Positions 55,399 to 64,000 of a stretch of 64,000 nt of DNA are shown here, in pieces. The notes under the pieces are model-generated. The model searched no databases. It saw only the letters and a program-made list of their open reading frames with translations, and was not told the origin of the DNA. This DNA is from Clostridium beijerinckii (GTDB taxonomy: Bacteria; Bacillota; Clostridia; Clostridiales; Clostridiaceae), in contig NZ_CP073653.1 of NCBI RefSeq assembly GCF_018223745.1, positions 5,679,501 to 5,743,500 of the forward strand, written 5' to 3'. The translations under genes were made by a program, and so were the position numbers. The first letter of the stretch is position 1. Each line of letters begins with the position of its first letter.

Positions 55399-57648
55399 AT
55401 GTCAAAAGAAATGATTGAAATCTTCCATGCAAATGAAAATAATCTTAAGGATATATCTATAAATATACCCAAGAAGAAAATTACAATAATTACAGGTTTA
55501 TCTGGTTCAGGGAAGTCTTCTCTAATCTTCGATACCTTAGCTGCTGAATCCCAAAGGATGTTAAATGATACATATTCCTCTTATGTTCAACAATTATTGC
55601 CCCACTATGGCAGGCCTAATGTTGAAAAAATTAACAATCTTCCTGTTTCTATAATTATAGATCAGAATAAAATAGGAGGAAATGCACGTTCAACAGTTGG
55701 TACCGTCACTGATATATATACCTTACTGCGTCTTCTATTTTCTAGAATAGGGAAACCTTTTGTTGGCTACTCAATGAATTTTTCTTTTAATAATACAAAT
55801 GGTATGTGTCCTTATTGCCAAGGATTAGGAGTAATTAAAGATATTGATATTCATAAATTAATAGACTTTGACAAAAGCTTAAATGATGGTGCTATTAAGT
55901 TTCCAACATTTCAACCCGGAGGATGGAGATTAAGTCGTTATACAGAGTCTGGTTATTTTGATATTGAAAAACCAATTAAAGATTACTCAGATTTAGAACT
56001 TAATACTCTACTTTATGAAGAAGAAAAAGCTCCTGATAATCCTACAAGTAATTGGCATAAGACAGCAAAATATATTGGACTTATTCCAAGAATCAGAAAC
56101 TCATTCTTAGAAAAAGATCAAAAGCAATATAAAAAAGAACTTGAGCAGCTTGTTGATGAACAAATCTGTCCTCATTGTAATGGAAAACGTCTTAATGATA
56201 CTATTTTGTCCTGCAAAATCAATGAAAAGTCAATTGGTGATTGTACTGATATGTCAATAAGTGAATTGAAATCTTTTCTTCAATTAGTCCATGAACAAAA
56301 AGTTCAAACAGTTATTGATGATATTCTCAAGCGTTTATGTACATTAGAAGAAGTGGGATTAAATTATCTTACATTGAATCGTACAACTAATACTTTATCT
56401 GGTGGTGAATCTCAAAGAATTAAAATGTCAAAACATTTAAACAGCAGTCTGAGTGATGTTCTCTATATATTCGATGAACCTAGCATTGGATTACATCCTC
56501 ATGATATAACTGGTATAAATAAGATATTCAAAGGGCTTAAAGAAAAAGGAAATACAGTTATAATTGTGGAACATGATCCTGATGTAATAAATATAGCAGA
56601 TCACATTATTGACATGGGGCCTGAATCAGGAGTTAAAGGTGGAGAAATTACTTTTGAAGGTACATATAAGCAGCTCTTAAATAGTGATACTTCCACTGGA
56701 AATGCTTTATCTAATAGACATGAAATAATTACAGAAAATAAGGAGTTTCACGAATTCTACGAGCTTAATAATGCAAATATGTTTAATTTGAAAAATATTT
56801 CTATAAAAATACCTAGGAATGCCTTAACAGTTGTAACTGGAGTAGCCGGTTCAGGTAAAAGTACATTGATTACACATCTTTTCCTTGACAAGTATCCAAA
56901 CAGCATACTCTTAGACCAAAAAAGAGTCCATACCTCTTCTCGCTCAATACTCGCAACATACATGGGCTTTTTTGATAAAATTAGAGCTATCTTTGGTAAA
57001 GCAAATAGTAAATCACCTTCACTATTCAGCTTTATTGGAGAAGGTGCATGTCCTTTGTGTAAAGGAAAAGGTATAATAAAAACAGATTTAGCTTTTATGG
57101 ATGATGTTGAAGAAACTTGCGAATTATGTGATGGAACAAGATACAAACAAGAAATATTAAATTATAAGTACAGTTCATATACAATAAGTGATATCCTTAA
57201 CCTCTCTGTTGATGAAGCTTTGGCAGTCTTTATTGACAAAGAGCTAAATAAAATATTGTATACTATTTCTGAAGTAAATCTAGGGTATATTAAACTCGGT
57301 CAATCTCTTGACACAATGTCAGGTGGAGAACTTCAAAGATTAAAAATTGCTGTAACTCTTTTAAATAACGCTGGGGAAATTTACATATTGGATGAACCAA
57401 GCACAGGCTTGCATGAGTCAGATATAAAGAAATTGATACAGTTATTTAATAAATTAATTAATAAAGGAAAAACAGTTATAATATTAGAACATAATTTAAG
57501 TATAATGTGCCAAGCTGACTGGATTATTGATTTAGGTCCACTAGGGGGCTTTAATGGAGGAGAACTTGTATATATGGGATATCCTAGTGGCATTACAAAA
57601 TGTTCTTCATCTTTTACAGGAAAAAGATTATTGGAATATATATCTTAA
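55399..57648 (+). CDS. UvrA-like ABC ATPase (class II, drug-resistance type)
   Basis: About 749 residues, shorter than housekeeping UvrA (about 940). Two ATPase halves: Walker A GLSGSGKSSL and GVAGSGKSTL; signatures LSGGESQRIKMS and MSGGELQRLKIA; Walker B DEPSIGLHPHD and DEPSTGLHESD. Zinc motifs CPYCQGLG, CPHCNGKR, CPLCKGKG and CELCDGTR are present. The UvrB-binding domain appears absent, as in UvrA2/DrrC proteins linked to tolerance of DNA-binding drugs. MarR pairing supports an inducible resistance role. Start at 55399 with AGAAGG; the frame opens at 55372 inside marR. Confidence 0.88.
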   Translation: MSKEMIEIFHANENNLKDISINIPKKKITIITGLSGSGKSSLIFDTLAAESQRMLNDTYSSYVQQLLPHYGRPNVEKINNLPVSIIIDQNKIGGNARSTVGTVTDIYTLLRLLFSRIGKPFVGYSMNFSFNNTNGMCPYCQGLGVIKDIDIHKLIDFDKSLNDGAIKFPTFQPGGWRLSRYTESGYFDIEKPIKDYSDLELNTLLYEEEKAPDNPTSNWHKTAKYIGLIPRIRNSFLEKDQKQYKKELEQLVDEQICPHCNGKRLNDTILSCKINEKSIGDCTDMSISELKSFLQLVHEQKVQTVIDDILKRLCTLEEVGLNYLTLNRTTNTLSGGESQRIKMSKHLNSSLSDVLYIFDEPSIGLHPHDITGINKIFKGLKEKGNTVIIVEHDPDVINIADHIIDMGPESGVKGGEITFEGTYKQLLNSDTSTGNALSNRHEIITENKEFHEFYELNNANMFNLKNISIKIPRNALTVVTGVAGSGKSTLITHLFLDKYPNSILLDQKRVHTSSRSILATYMGFFDKIRAIFGKANSKSPSLFSFIGEGACPLCKGKGIIKTDLAFMDDVEETCELCDGTRYKQEILNYKYSSYTISDILNLSVDEALAVFIDKELNKILYTISEVNLGYIKLGQSLDTMSGGELQRLKIAVTLLNNAGEIYILDEPSTGLHESDIKKLIQLFNKLINKGKTVIILEHNLSIMCQADWIIDLGPLGGFNGGELVYMGYPSGITKCSSSFTGKRLLEYIS

Positions 57649-57758
57649 AATATATATTAAGTAAGATAACTGTATATTTTATTTAATTTTAGGTATTTTT
57701 TAGTATTAAATAAATTTATTAAACTATACTTATATTATGATACTTTATTAATAGCATA

Positions 57759-57797
57759 AGTGCCTTAATCATTAGTTATTCTAGTATTAAAGGCACT
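57759..57797 (+). terminator. Terminator after the UvrA-like gene
   Basis: AAGTGCCTTAATAC-like arm pairs with GTATTAAAGGCACT. About 110 bases after the stop codon. The rest of 57649-58111 shows no gene. Confidence 0.55.
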
Positions 57798-58111
57798 CTA
57801 CTTACAAATTTACTTATACATATATAAATTTATCACTTATTCTTAATGATAAATTATTAATACTAACTTGTATAATGTATTAAATATTATTACCGTTGAA
57901 AAAATCTCCATTGTTTCCTTCTTTATCGTCAAAGCTTTAATTGCAATTCTTTTATGGTCTTTCTTATACTTATCAATGGCATATTCTTATTAAATCAAGT
58001 ATACTTATCCTTTAGTTATGATATTGTTCACCCTCCATTATCCCAAACCTATTTCGTATTTACTTTAGATAAAACTCATTAATGAAATCTATTTTTCTTC
58101 ATATAATTTAA

Positions 58112-59263
58112 TCTATCAAAGCCAATTGGAGAGCTACAGTAAGCCTTGGATACACAAATGGTAAAAAGAACGTTGAAAGAAAGCAAGGCTTTAAAACTAA
58201 AAAAGAAGCTTAAGCATGGGTTACTGGAATCTTATCAAAAAGAAATAAAGGATTTATTGCTCCAACTGAAGGTAATACCTTATTTAAGGATTATATATTA
58301 AAATGGTTTGACGAATATAAATCTAAACACATAAGCATAAATACCAAGACAAATTATAAGTCAAGAATTGATACTCACATAGTGCCAAAATTGGGCGGAT
58401 ACAAGTTAAATAAAATTACTAATGCAATCATTCAAGATTTTTATAATAGCCTTATAGGAGAAGGCCTCAAGCCTTCCAGTGTAAAAAAAATCATGGAAAC
58501 TGTTAATGGTGTTTTAAAATATGCTCAAAAAAGTAAGTTAATATATAACCTACCTACTGACATAGAAAAGCAGCCTATGAATAAGCCTAAAGTCGAGTTT
58601 TGGACTAAAGAGGAAATTGATTTTTATTTAGATAAGATTCACGATTCATACCTCTACACACCAATTTTAATAGAAATATTTACTGGCTTGCGTGTTGGAG
58701 AGCTCTGTGGAATAAGATGGTATGATATTGATTTCGAAGATAGGTATCTAACTGTTAATAATCAGGTTATTTATGATAGAGAATTAAAAATATTGGTATT
58801 TTCAGAGATATTAAAGACTGATACAAGCCATAGAAAGATAACTCTAGCTAAAATATTAACTGATTATTTAAAATCAATTAAATGTGATGCACTTGATACT
58901 GATTTTGTAGTATTAGATCGTGAAGGTTCAATGTGTGATCCTAGAAACCTATCAATGAATTTCACTAAATCTATACACAAATATAGAAAATCTATTGATG
59001 ATTTAAAAAGAGAAGGTGAAAATATTCCTCAAAATTACATGCAGCTCAAACAGATAACATTTCATGCCCTCAGACATACCCATGCCACGTTATTAATATT
59101 TAATGGCGAAAATATTAAAGTTGTATCTGAAAGACTTGGACATAAAAGTATATCTGAAACATTAGACACCTATACTCATGTCATGGATGATATGAGAGAT
59201 AATACTGCTGCATTACTTGATAATATATTTAAATATAAACCCCTTAATGATGATAATAAATAA
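58112..59263 (+). pseudogene. Tyrosine integrase, broken by a stop codon and missing its N terminus
   Basis: Phage/ICE-type integrase. The frame opens at 58112 after a stop, reads an arm-binding domain (WRATVSLGYTNGKKNVERKQ), then TAA at 58211-58213 where a sense codon is expected (KKEA-stop-AWVTG), and continues through the SAM-like core-binding domain to 59263. Downstream all catalytic residues are present: R in TGLRVGE, K in TSHRKI, HALRH, GHKS and Y in TYTHV. A GTG at 58382 could give a shortened protein. It lies next to a terminator and an imperfect repeat that may be an attachment core. Confidence 0.85.
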
Positions 59264-59349
59264 CTCTAATTTGTGGTCACTTTTAGTCATCTTTTTACTT
59301 CAAATAAACTTTTGGTCATCATTTCGTCACCTTTTTAATAAATAAAAAC

Positions 59350-59373
59350 GGCTTAACCATTGCAGTTAAGCCA
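59350..59373 (+). terminator. Terminator after the integrase remnant
   Basis: GGCTTAAC and GTTAAGCC form a perfect 8-base stem, preceded by AAAAAC and followed by ATTCTTCTTT. Confidence 0.7.
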
Positions 59374-59388
59374 TTCTTCTTTGCACAT

Positions 59389-59408
59389 TGGTACTCCCAG
59401 CGGGATTC
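59389..59408. repeat. Possible attachment-core repeat
   Basis: TGGTACTCCCAGCGGGATTC matches 54794-54813 at 17 of 20 positions and flanks the segment with marR, the UvrA-like gene and the integrase. Reversed it ends in ACCA like a tRNA 3' end. Weak evidence. Confidence 0.3.
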
Positions 59409-59696
59409 CTTCCATGCCTTTCAATACATTCTATAAAGTTCTAAAGGGTGCTATTCTACTACGTTTCAAAGCATTTTATACATTAAACAAAAGCCATTAA
59501 AATTGCTCTAAAATTGGAGAATAAACACCGAACAAACACTTTTTTATATTATTTTTTACTCCTAAAAATTATCCACACTTAAGTATATTTCTATTCTTAG
59601 TTGCATAATAATTTTACGAACTTTATAGGCGTCTAGTGACATCTATAATATGATAAATATATACGCTAAAATAATGGAGGGAAGCAGAAATAGAAT

Positions 59697-59813
59697 TTAG
59701 TAAACATAATAAAAGAGATTGGTAAAGTTTTCGACGCTCTAACCAATCTCGCACTTAAAATAGGTACTTTCTTAACCGCTGTTGTAATGGTTTTGAAAAG
59801 CCTAAAGAAATAA
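59697..59813 (+). other. Short amphipathic peptide frame without normal start
   Basis: The frame reads VNIIKEIGKVFDALTNLAL, then a hydrophobic and lysine-rich end (LKSLKK). GGAGGG lies about 20 bases upstream, but no ATG, GTG or TTG opens the frame. The same DNA can form a hairpin (GAGATTGGT/ACCAATCTC, 59715-59750) that may instead be a minus-strand terminator for the gene at 60249. Confidence 0.25.
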
Positions 59814-59871
59814 TCTTCGAGGATCTGCCCCCATTAGATTAAATATATACTAAATCAATTCTCAAATCAAT

Positions 59872-59964
59872 ATGGGTGAATTACTAAAATCTATATTCTA
59901 TATATTACAATTCTTCATTGTGATCATAGGACTGAAATTAACCTTTACTAAAAAGCATAATTAA
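59872..59964 (+). CDS. Small single-span membrane peptide (unconfirmed)
   Basis: 30 residues: ELLKSIFYILQFFIVIIGL then LTFTKKHN, a hydrophobic helix with basic tail, the shape of type I toxin or holin-like peptides. No clear ribosome site. No antisense RNA gene was recognised. The rest of 59409-60248 holds nothing else identifiable. Confidence 0.25.
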   Translation: MGELLKSIFYILQFFIVIIGLKLTFTKKHN

Positions 59965-60248
59965 CCCCTAACGTGGCAAGTAATCTGCTCGTCACATTAA
60001 ATCCAGGCAGAACAATAAAACTTAAAATCTTATAATTTTAGATGGTAATCATTATCAAATTATTATGATATAATAATAAAACATAAGGATTTTTCATTGA
60101 AGATTTAATTATTTCAAGAACTTAGCATCCAACGAAGTTTTTCTTAGGAGGCATTGAATTATGCAATATGCAAATATTGGTAATATTTACCATAACTTTA
60201 TACCCTATAATTATTATAAATCATTCATATAAATTTTAATTTCTCTTA

Positions 60249-61559
60249 CTAAATCATTTTACCGTCTGCACCTAATCTATATCCATCTATTGTTTTATTG
60301 GTTACCATAGCACCCTCAGGATCAAAATAGTACCAGTCACCACCTATTTGAATCCATTTATATCTTACCATTATGCCTTTTTCATCTAAATAATACCATT
60401 TAGTTTTAGCGTCATTTTGTCTCCAAACACTTTTTTCTATTCTTCCTTCTGAATCTGAATGATACCATCTGTAGGCACCAGTATCTCCCCACTCATTGCA
60501 AGCTATATACATTGGGTGGTACGATGTGCCTAAAGATTTATCCAAATTTATAAGTATTTCTTCGTTAGTATCTGGATCGTTTATTACACTCGAAGAATTC
60601 TCATTGTATCCAGTGTGATATTCTATATATGTTTTTCCATTAATTTTTAATTTAGCTTTTTGGCGTGCTATATATCCATATTTATCTGTTACAAACCAAA
60701 GACTTTCACCTCCATCTGAGTTAATTGATTGAATTATTTGGTTTTTTGCTATCGTTCCGTCTTTATTAAAATATTTAAAGGCGTCTGTACTCGATCCGTC
60801 TACAATATATTTTTTTGCATTCCTATCAGAAGCTCCATTAGGAATTTCTACCTCATCTAGAATCCCATCTTCATTTTTATCAAATATACTTTCAACAACT
60901 CCATCTACTGTTGGAATTTCCTTAAAAAGTTCTCCCGAATCTCTAAAAAGGTAAGTTTTATCACCTTTTACTAAGAAGTGTGTTTCTGGGACACCTCCAT
61001 TACAATAATACGTCTTACCTGCAAAATTTAGCCACCCCTCGTGTGGTGAACCGTTAGAATCAATATACTTTAAACCACCAGGACCTTCGGTTGTCCATCT
61101 TCCGCTTGCTCCTACTTGGGATGAATTCAAATCAGCAACTTTACTTTCTTCTGTACTATCTGTAACTTCATTTTTTGACGTTTCTTCTAAATCGCCAATC
61201 TGGATTTTATTCCCATCTTTATCTATATAAGAAACTGCATCAATTTTAGCACGTGACTGTAATTTACCATCATTTCCTATAAACAATGCTATAGAATTTG
61301 ATGTCAAACTATTTGGATCAAACACTTTAGATACATCACCAGTATAGTATGCGTCACCCTCATCATCTCTATAATAAAAATCATGAACATTAGCAGATAC
61401 ATTCTCAATATCGCCACCTTTAAAATATATAGAAATCGTACTCATCGTGTTTATCTCATTTTCTTGACCTTTAGCACTTACTCCTATTGTATTTAATAAA
61501 AATAGTGGAAGTATTATTGATCCGATAGCTGTATTCTTTCTTAATTTACTCTTATTCAT
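60249..61559 (-). CDS. Secreted protein with cell-wall-binding repeats
   Basis: 436 residues. Signal peptide (IILPLFLLNTIGVSA, cleavage near residue 29), an unknown beta-rich region to about 140, then repeats of choline/wall-binding type (GLKYIDSNGSPHEGWLNFAG, KWYYLDEKGIMVRYKWIQIG, DWYYFDPEGAMVTNKTIDGY). No catalytic domain is recognised. It adjoins the lysis genes in the same direction, but its signal peptide makes a host or lysogenic-conversion surface protein more likely than a lysin. Confidence 0.75.
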   Translation of the reverse strand: MNKSKLRKNTAIGSIILPLFLLNTIGVSAKGQENEINTMSTISIYFKGGDIENVSANVHDFYYRDDEGDAYYTGDVSKVFDPNSLTSNSIALFIGNDGKLQSRAKIDAVSYIDKDGNKIQIGDLEETSKNEVTDSTEESKVADLNSSQVGASGRWTTEGPGGLKYIDSNGSPHEGWLNFAGKTYYCNGGVPETHFLVKGDKTYLFRDSGELFKEIPTVDGVVESIFDKNEDGILDEVEIPNGASDRNAKKYIVDGSSTDAFKYFNKDGTIAKNQIIQSINSDGGESLWFVTDKYGYIARQKAKLKINGKTYIEYHTGYNENSSSVINDPDTNEEILINLDKSLGTSYHPMYIACNEWGDTGAYRWYHSDSEGRIEKSVWRQNDAKTKWYYLDEKGIMVRYKWIQIGGDWYYFDPEGAMVTNKTIDGYRLGADGKMI

Positions 61560-61647
61560 ATTTACCCCCTATAAATTCTATAGTCATTCAGTATTATTCA
61601 CATTTTACTATATATTTCAATAATCTTCTACATTATTCCATAAAAAC

Positions 61648-62406
61648 TTACCATTTTATTTCATAGAACCATGATTCTAATTTATTTTTCAACTCATTAC
61701 ATTTGCTCATATCCAAATATTGTGTTTCGATCCAGATCCCTTTATTATTGCCCCTCACGTAGCACGTAATACCATTGAAATACTTCAAGACATTATTTAT
61801 GTTAACCCCATCATATGAAGCTGATTCAGGCGGCAAATAGGTTGTAATTACATAGCCTTTGTTTGTTGCTGCGGCGGCTGGATCTGCTGGTATATTTGAA
61901 TCAAATGCATTGCAAAACCTATGGGCCAAAAGTTGCCAGCTACAACCCCTATAAATGTCCATGTCCGTTTCGCTATCACAAAAGCATATTTCAAATATTA
62001 TGTTGCCAGCTGCAATATGGTTCATTTCATAATCTTTTACATATTTTACACCCCTGTTAGTGAATCCCAACGATCCAAAGTTATTACATAACCTTTGGGC
62101 ATATGGAAGGGCCTTGCTTGATTCTGATGAAACAAGCGCTTCAACCCCATGGCCTGATCCATCAAAAGCATTCATATGAAGGCTTACAAATAGATCCACA
62201 TTAGCGGCATTTGCTGCGGCTGCTCCTTCAGATAATTCAGCATTTGCGTTGCTGCCATTGCTATTACAATCTATAACAGTATGGCCATATTGTATTAATA
62301 GATCCCTAACATATTTGAAATATTGCTGCATTTGTTCGTATTCATTAACGATCCCAACTGCCCCAATACAATTGGAGCTATGCCCGCCCCTTAATCCTAT
62401 TTTCAT
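61648..62406 (-). CDS. N-acetylmuramoyl-L-alanine amidase (phage endolysin)
   Basis: 252 residues, Amidase_3 type zinc enzyme cutting peptidoglycan. Zinc ligands H9 (LRGGHSS), E22 (VNEYEQ) and H77 (VSLHMNAF); catalytic E139 (IIFEICFCDSETD). The C-terminal about 75 residues form a SPOR-like wall-binding domain. No signal peptide, so release needs the holin encoded just upstream. Its start overlaps the holin stop (TAATG). Confidence 0.93.
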   Translation of the reverse strand: MKIGLRGGHSSNCIGAVGIVNEYEQMQQYFKYVRDLLIQYGHTVIDCNSNGSNANAELSEGAAAANAANVDLFVSLHMNAFDGSGHGVEALVSSESSKALPYAQRLCNNFGSLGFTNRGVKYVKDYEMNHIAAGNIIFEICFCDSETDMDIYRGCSWQLLAHRFCNAFDSNIPADPAAAATNKGYVITTYLPPESASYDGVNINNVLKYFNGITCYVRGNNKGIWIETQYLDMSKCNELKNKLESWFYEIKW

Positions 62407-62630
62407 TATTGCAATTCCTCCTTTGTTACACTATCGCTCATTCCTGTTGTGCTATTGTCCACAACGATTCCTAACATTGTTAGAACTCCAAGCACTGTGT
62501 TTACTATATCATTCCAATTATCAGGGAATATTTTAAATCCTAATTGTTGGCTTAAAAGTACAATTGCACTTGCAATATACACCCAAAAACTCTTATTTTT
62601 TAATCTTGCCTTTAAATCAATTTTATTCAT
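62406..62630 (-). CDS. Phage holin, phi LC3 type
   Basis: About 74 residues with the family pattern INLKARLKN-like opening (IDLKARLKNKSFWVYIASAI), two membrane spans and WNDIVNTVLGVLTMLGIVVDNSTTGMSDS. Forms membrane lesions that release the endolysin. The start at 62630 has AGAGG; it lies 7 bases from the upstream gene's stop. Confidence 0.93.
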   Translation of the reverse strand: MNKIDLKARLKNKSFWVYIASAIVLLSQQLGFKIFPDNWNDIVNTVLGVLTMLGIVVDNSTTGMSDSVTKEELQ

Positions 62631-62637
62631 ATCATTT

Positions 62638-62844
62638 CTACCTCTTTTCATTTATTTTGCTTTTGATCTCTCTTACATCTTCCTGAATATGTTCAACTAA
62701 ATTAAATTTTTCTGCCAAAGTATCTAATAAATTTTGATACCTCGCTTCTCTTTCGCCTGTGGTCCTTAATACATAAACCAGTAAACACGCAAACATTCCA
62801 TACCCCAGGCCCTGTTTTAAGGCCATATTAATTAATTCATCCAT
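62638..62844 (-). CDS. BhlA/UviB family holin-like protein
   Basis: 68 residues: one membrane span (LGYGMFACLLVYVLRT) followed by a basic amphipathic helix (ERYQNLLDTLAEKF-like, VREIKSKINEKR), the BhlA/UviB pattern associated with phage and bacteriocin release. TAGGTG site, start 62844. First of the lysis genes. Confidence 0.85.
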   Translation of the reverse strand: MDELINMALKQGLGYGMFACLLVYVLRTTGEREARYQNLLDTLAEKFNLVEHIQEDVREIKSKINEKR

Positions 62845-62880
62845 AACACACCTACTCATTCAACATTAAAAAAGGCCATA

Positions 62881-62903
62881 AAAAAAAGACTTATCAAAAG
62901 TCT
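62881..62903 (-). terminator. Terminator before the lysis genes
   Basis: AGACTTTTGATAAGTCT stem followed by eight T residues on minus; a second arm pair GGCC/GGCC encloses it. It separates tail-end genes from the lysis cassette. Confidence 0.75.
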
Positions 62904-62925
62904 GTTATTTAGGCCATGACATTTA

Positions 62926-63030
62926 TTATTGAGCTGCTAAAATCGCCGCTACTCTATCTCTCCATAATGGCGGCACTTCTTCGATTGTCATTATCCCCTC
63001 TTTTATTCTTCTAACATATATAACAACCAT
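62926..63030 (-). CDS. Small phage protein, CD1375/XkdX-like
   Basis: 34 residues: VVIYVRRIKEGIMTIEEVPP then LWRDRVAAIL. The pattern (I-Y-V..I..G..T-I-E-E-V-P...R..V) matches short proteins found between tail-fibre and lysis genes in clostridial phages. Its ATG overlaps the upstream stop (TAATG), behind AGGAGG-rich sequence. Confidence 0.7.
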   Translation of the reverse strand: MVVIYVRRIKEGIMTIEEVPPLWRDRVAAILAAQ

Positions 63031-63320
63031 TATTTTGCACCTCCTAACATTGCTGCAATCTCTACAAGTGCGGCTTCAAGTTCGTTTAATCTTGCTTCAA
63101 CTGGATCAACTTCTTTTGCTATATCAATATATTTGTAGTATAGTTCATTATGCTCTTTATCATATACCAGTATTGATTGTTTCCCCTCGACCTCAACAAT
63201 TTCAGGCTCATTTTTATCTAATACATAGCCTTCATTTACATCAAATTCATTAAGATCATAATTAAAATTTTATCTAATAAATGTAACCTCATTTTTTTCG
63301 TTAGTTCTAATAAATATCAT
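63030..63320 (-). pseudogene. Small phage tail-region gene with early stop
   Basis: From ATG 63320 (TAGGAGG site) the frame reads MIFIRTNEKNEVTFIR, then TAA at 63270-63272 (codon 17), then continues in frame for 79 codons to 63030 with well-formed protein: NEFDVNEGYVLDKN, HNELYYKYIDIAKEV, and a coiled-coil end RLNELEAALVEIAAMLGG. One base change would restore it. No internal start precedes the main part. Confidence 0.7.
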
Positions 63321-63331
63321 TTTATATCCTC

Positions 63332-64000
63332 CTAAACTTTAAATTTTAATATATTTCTTGCGTTTGCAAGCATTACAAATTCATTATTTGCATTACCAGC
63401 GGCCCCAACAAATCCGCTACCTTCATTGTATAGACCGCCAAATGGATATGATTGTGGAATTGAGGTAACATCACCATCCAATACAGTAACGCCAGTTCCA
63501 GTTGCGCTTGATCCACTTCCTTCACTTGTCCCTAACACTATCACTGATCGCCCCGCTGGGCTGAATCCTGCGTTGTATGCGTAACCTATTGACATTTGCG
63601 CCCCAGATTCCTTCAATATATAACCACCGTATGAACTTGAAGAACTTGTACTTGACCTAAATGGCTTAAATACATAATCAGTAGTTCCATTTCCTACAAA
63701 ACCAACTTGATAGATCGAGCTAAGACTGACTTTAGCAACATTCGATCCATCTGATTTATTGGCTTTTGTATAAGATGTAGTACCGTTGTTGAAACTGTCT
63801 ACTATCCAAATACAGTTTTTAGATAGTCCTATTGAAGTAATAAGACTTCCCCCTGTCGTGGATTGGAAAACACTTGAGATCGTTGAAGAATAAACTAAAT
63901 TTCCGTTTATATCAAACCTCTGTATATTGGCATCGCGGCTGTACCTTGATACTTTGTAGATGTCTCCGTTGCTATCATCAAGCACGTAACTATAACTTGT
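63332..64000 (-). CDS. Phage tail-associated protein, C-terminal part (partial)
   Basis: The frame is open through the window edge, so the gene starts outside. Visible are about 222 residues of Gly/Ser/Thr-rich beta sequence with propeller-like repeats (IQRFDINGNLVYSSTI, KNCIWIVDSFNNG, FGGLYNEGSGFVGAAGNANN). Position before the small tail gene and lysis set suggests a tail-fibre or receptor-binding region. Function inferred from context. Confidence 0.6.
   Translation of the reverse strand, partial: TSYSYVLDDSNGDIYKVSRYSRDANIQRFDINGNLVYSSTISSVFQSTTGGSLITSIGLSKNCIWIVDSFNNGTTSYTKANKSDGSNVAKVSLSSIYQVGFVGNGTTDYVFKPFRSSTSSSSSYGGYILKESGAQMSIGYAYNAGFSPAGRSVIVLGTSEGSGSSATGTGVTVLDGDVTSIPQSYPFGGLYNEGSGFVGAAGNANNEFVMLANARNILKFKV

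Noticed and set aside
56757..57146. Minus-strand ORF opposite the UvrA-like gene
   Set aside because: Shadow of a strongly supported ATPase frame, without a start site of its own.

Overview
The window is AT-rich, low-GC Gram-positive DNA with clostridial character: Spo0E-like sporulation phosphatase, glucose-superfamily PTS permeases, RpiR regulators, purine-rich ribosome binding sites and many TTG/GTG starts. The sucrose genes lie in the order scrA-scrR-scrB-scrK, the order known from solventogenic Clostridium beijerinckii, so a C. beijerinckii-like chromosome is the best guess (inference; not tested by search).

Layout. 1-7.3 kb (minus): partial sensor kinase, sugar-binding lipoprotein, methyl-accepting chemotaxis protein and a three-gene ribose/galactose-type sugar ABC transporter behind a duplicated leader. 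7.6-9.7 kb: transposase-like remnant, nitroreductase, and a flavin reductase divergent from an HxlR regulator. 9.8-15.7 kb: hemicellulose cluster of two GH43 enzymes and one GH3 enzyme with a divergent AraC regulator. 15.9-19.7 kb: alpha-glucoside module 1 (RpiR, PTS IICB, GH4). 20.2-22.7 kb: Spo0E-like gene, group II intron fragment, MFS efflux pump and MarR regulator. 23.1-28.7 kb: alpha-glucoside module 2, bracketed by intact tRNA-Ser(GGA) and a copy of its 3' end, next to an excisionase-like pseudogene. 28.9-33.3 kb: cfa, GntR-lrgBA operon, tadA. 33.5-38.5 kb: scrARBK. 38.8-41.2 kb: membrane protein, ParM/ParR-like pair and a ribbon-helix-helix gene. 41.5-45.8 kb: alpha-glucoside module 3. 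46.5-52.2 kb: secreted protein, gene debris, a GC-richer alpha/beta hydrolase and a two-component system. 52.6-54.5 kb: complete group II intron. 55-59.3 kb: MarR with a UvrA-like ATPase, then a broken tyrosine integrase. 59.7-64 kb: secreted wall-binding protein and a phage lysis/tail-end gene set running off the window.

How it works together. Most of the region takes up and cleaves plant sugars. Four PTS permeases import alpha-glucosides or sucrose; the GH4 and GH32 enzymes hydrolyse the 6-phosphates; ScrK phosphorylates the released fructose. Only modules 2 and 3 encode a glucose-type EIIA, so module 1 IICB and ScrA must borrow one, perhaps from these. Between the sugar islands lie many scars of mobile DNA: a terminator-associated group II intron and a 5' stub of another, a tRNA attachment duplication, a ParM locus, a dispersed intergenic repeat present three times, a nonsense-broken integrase and a phage lysis cassette. 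No CRISPR array and no rRNA were seen.
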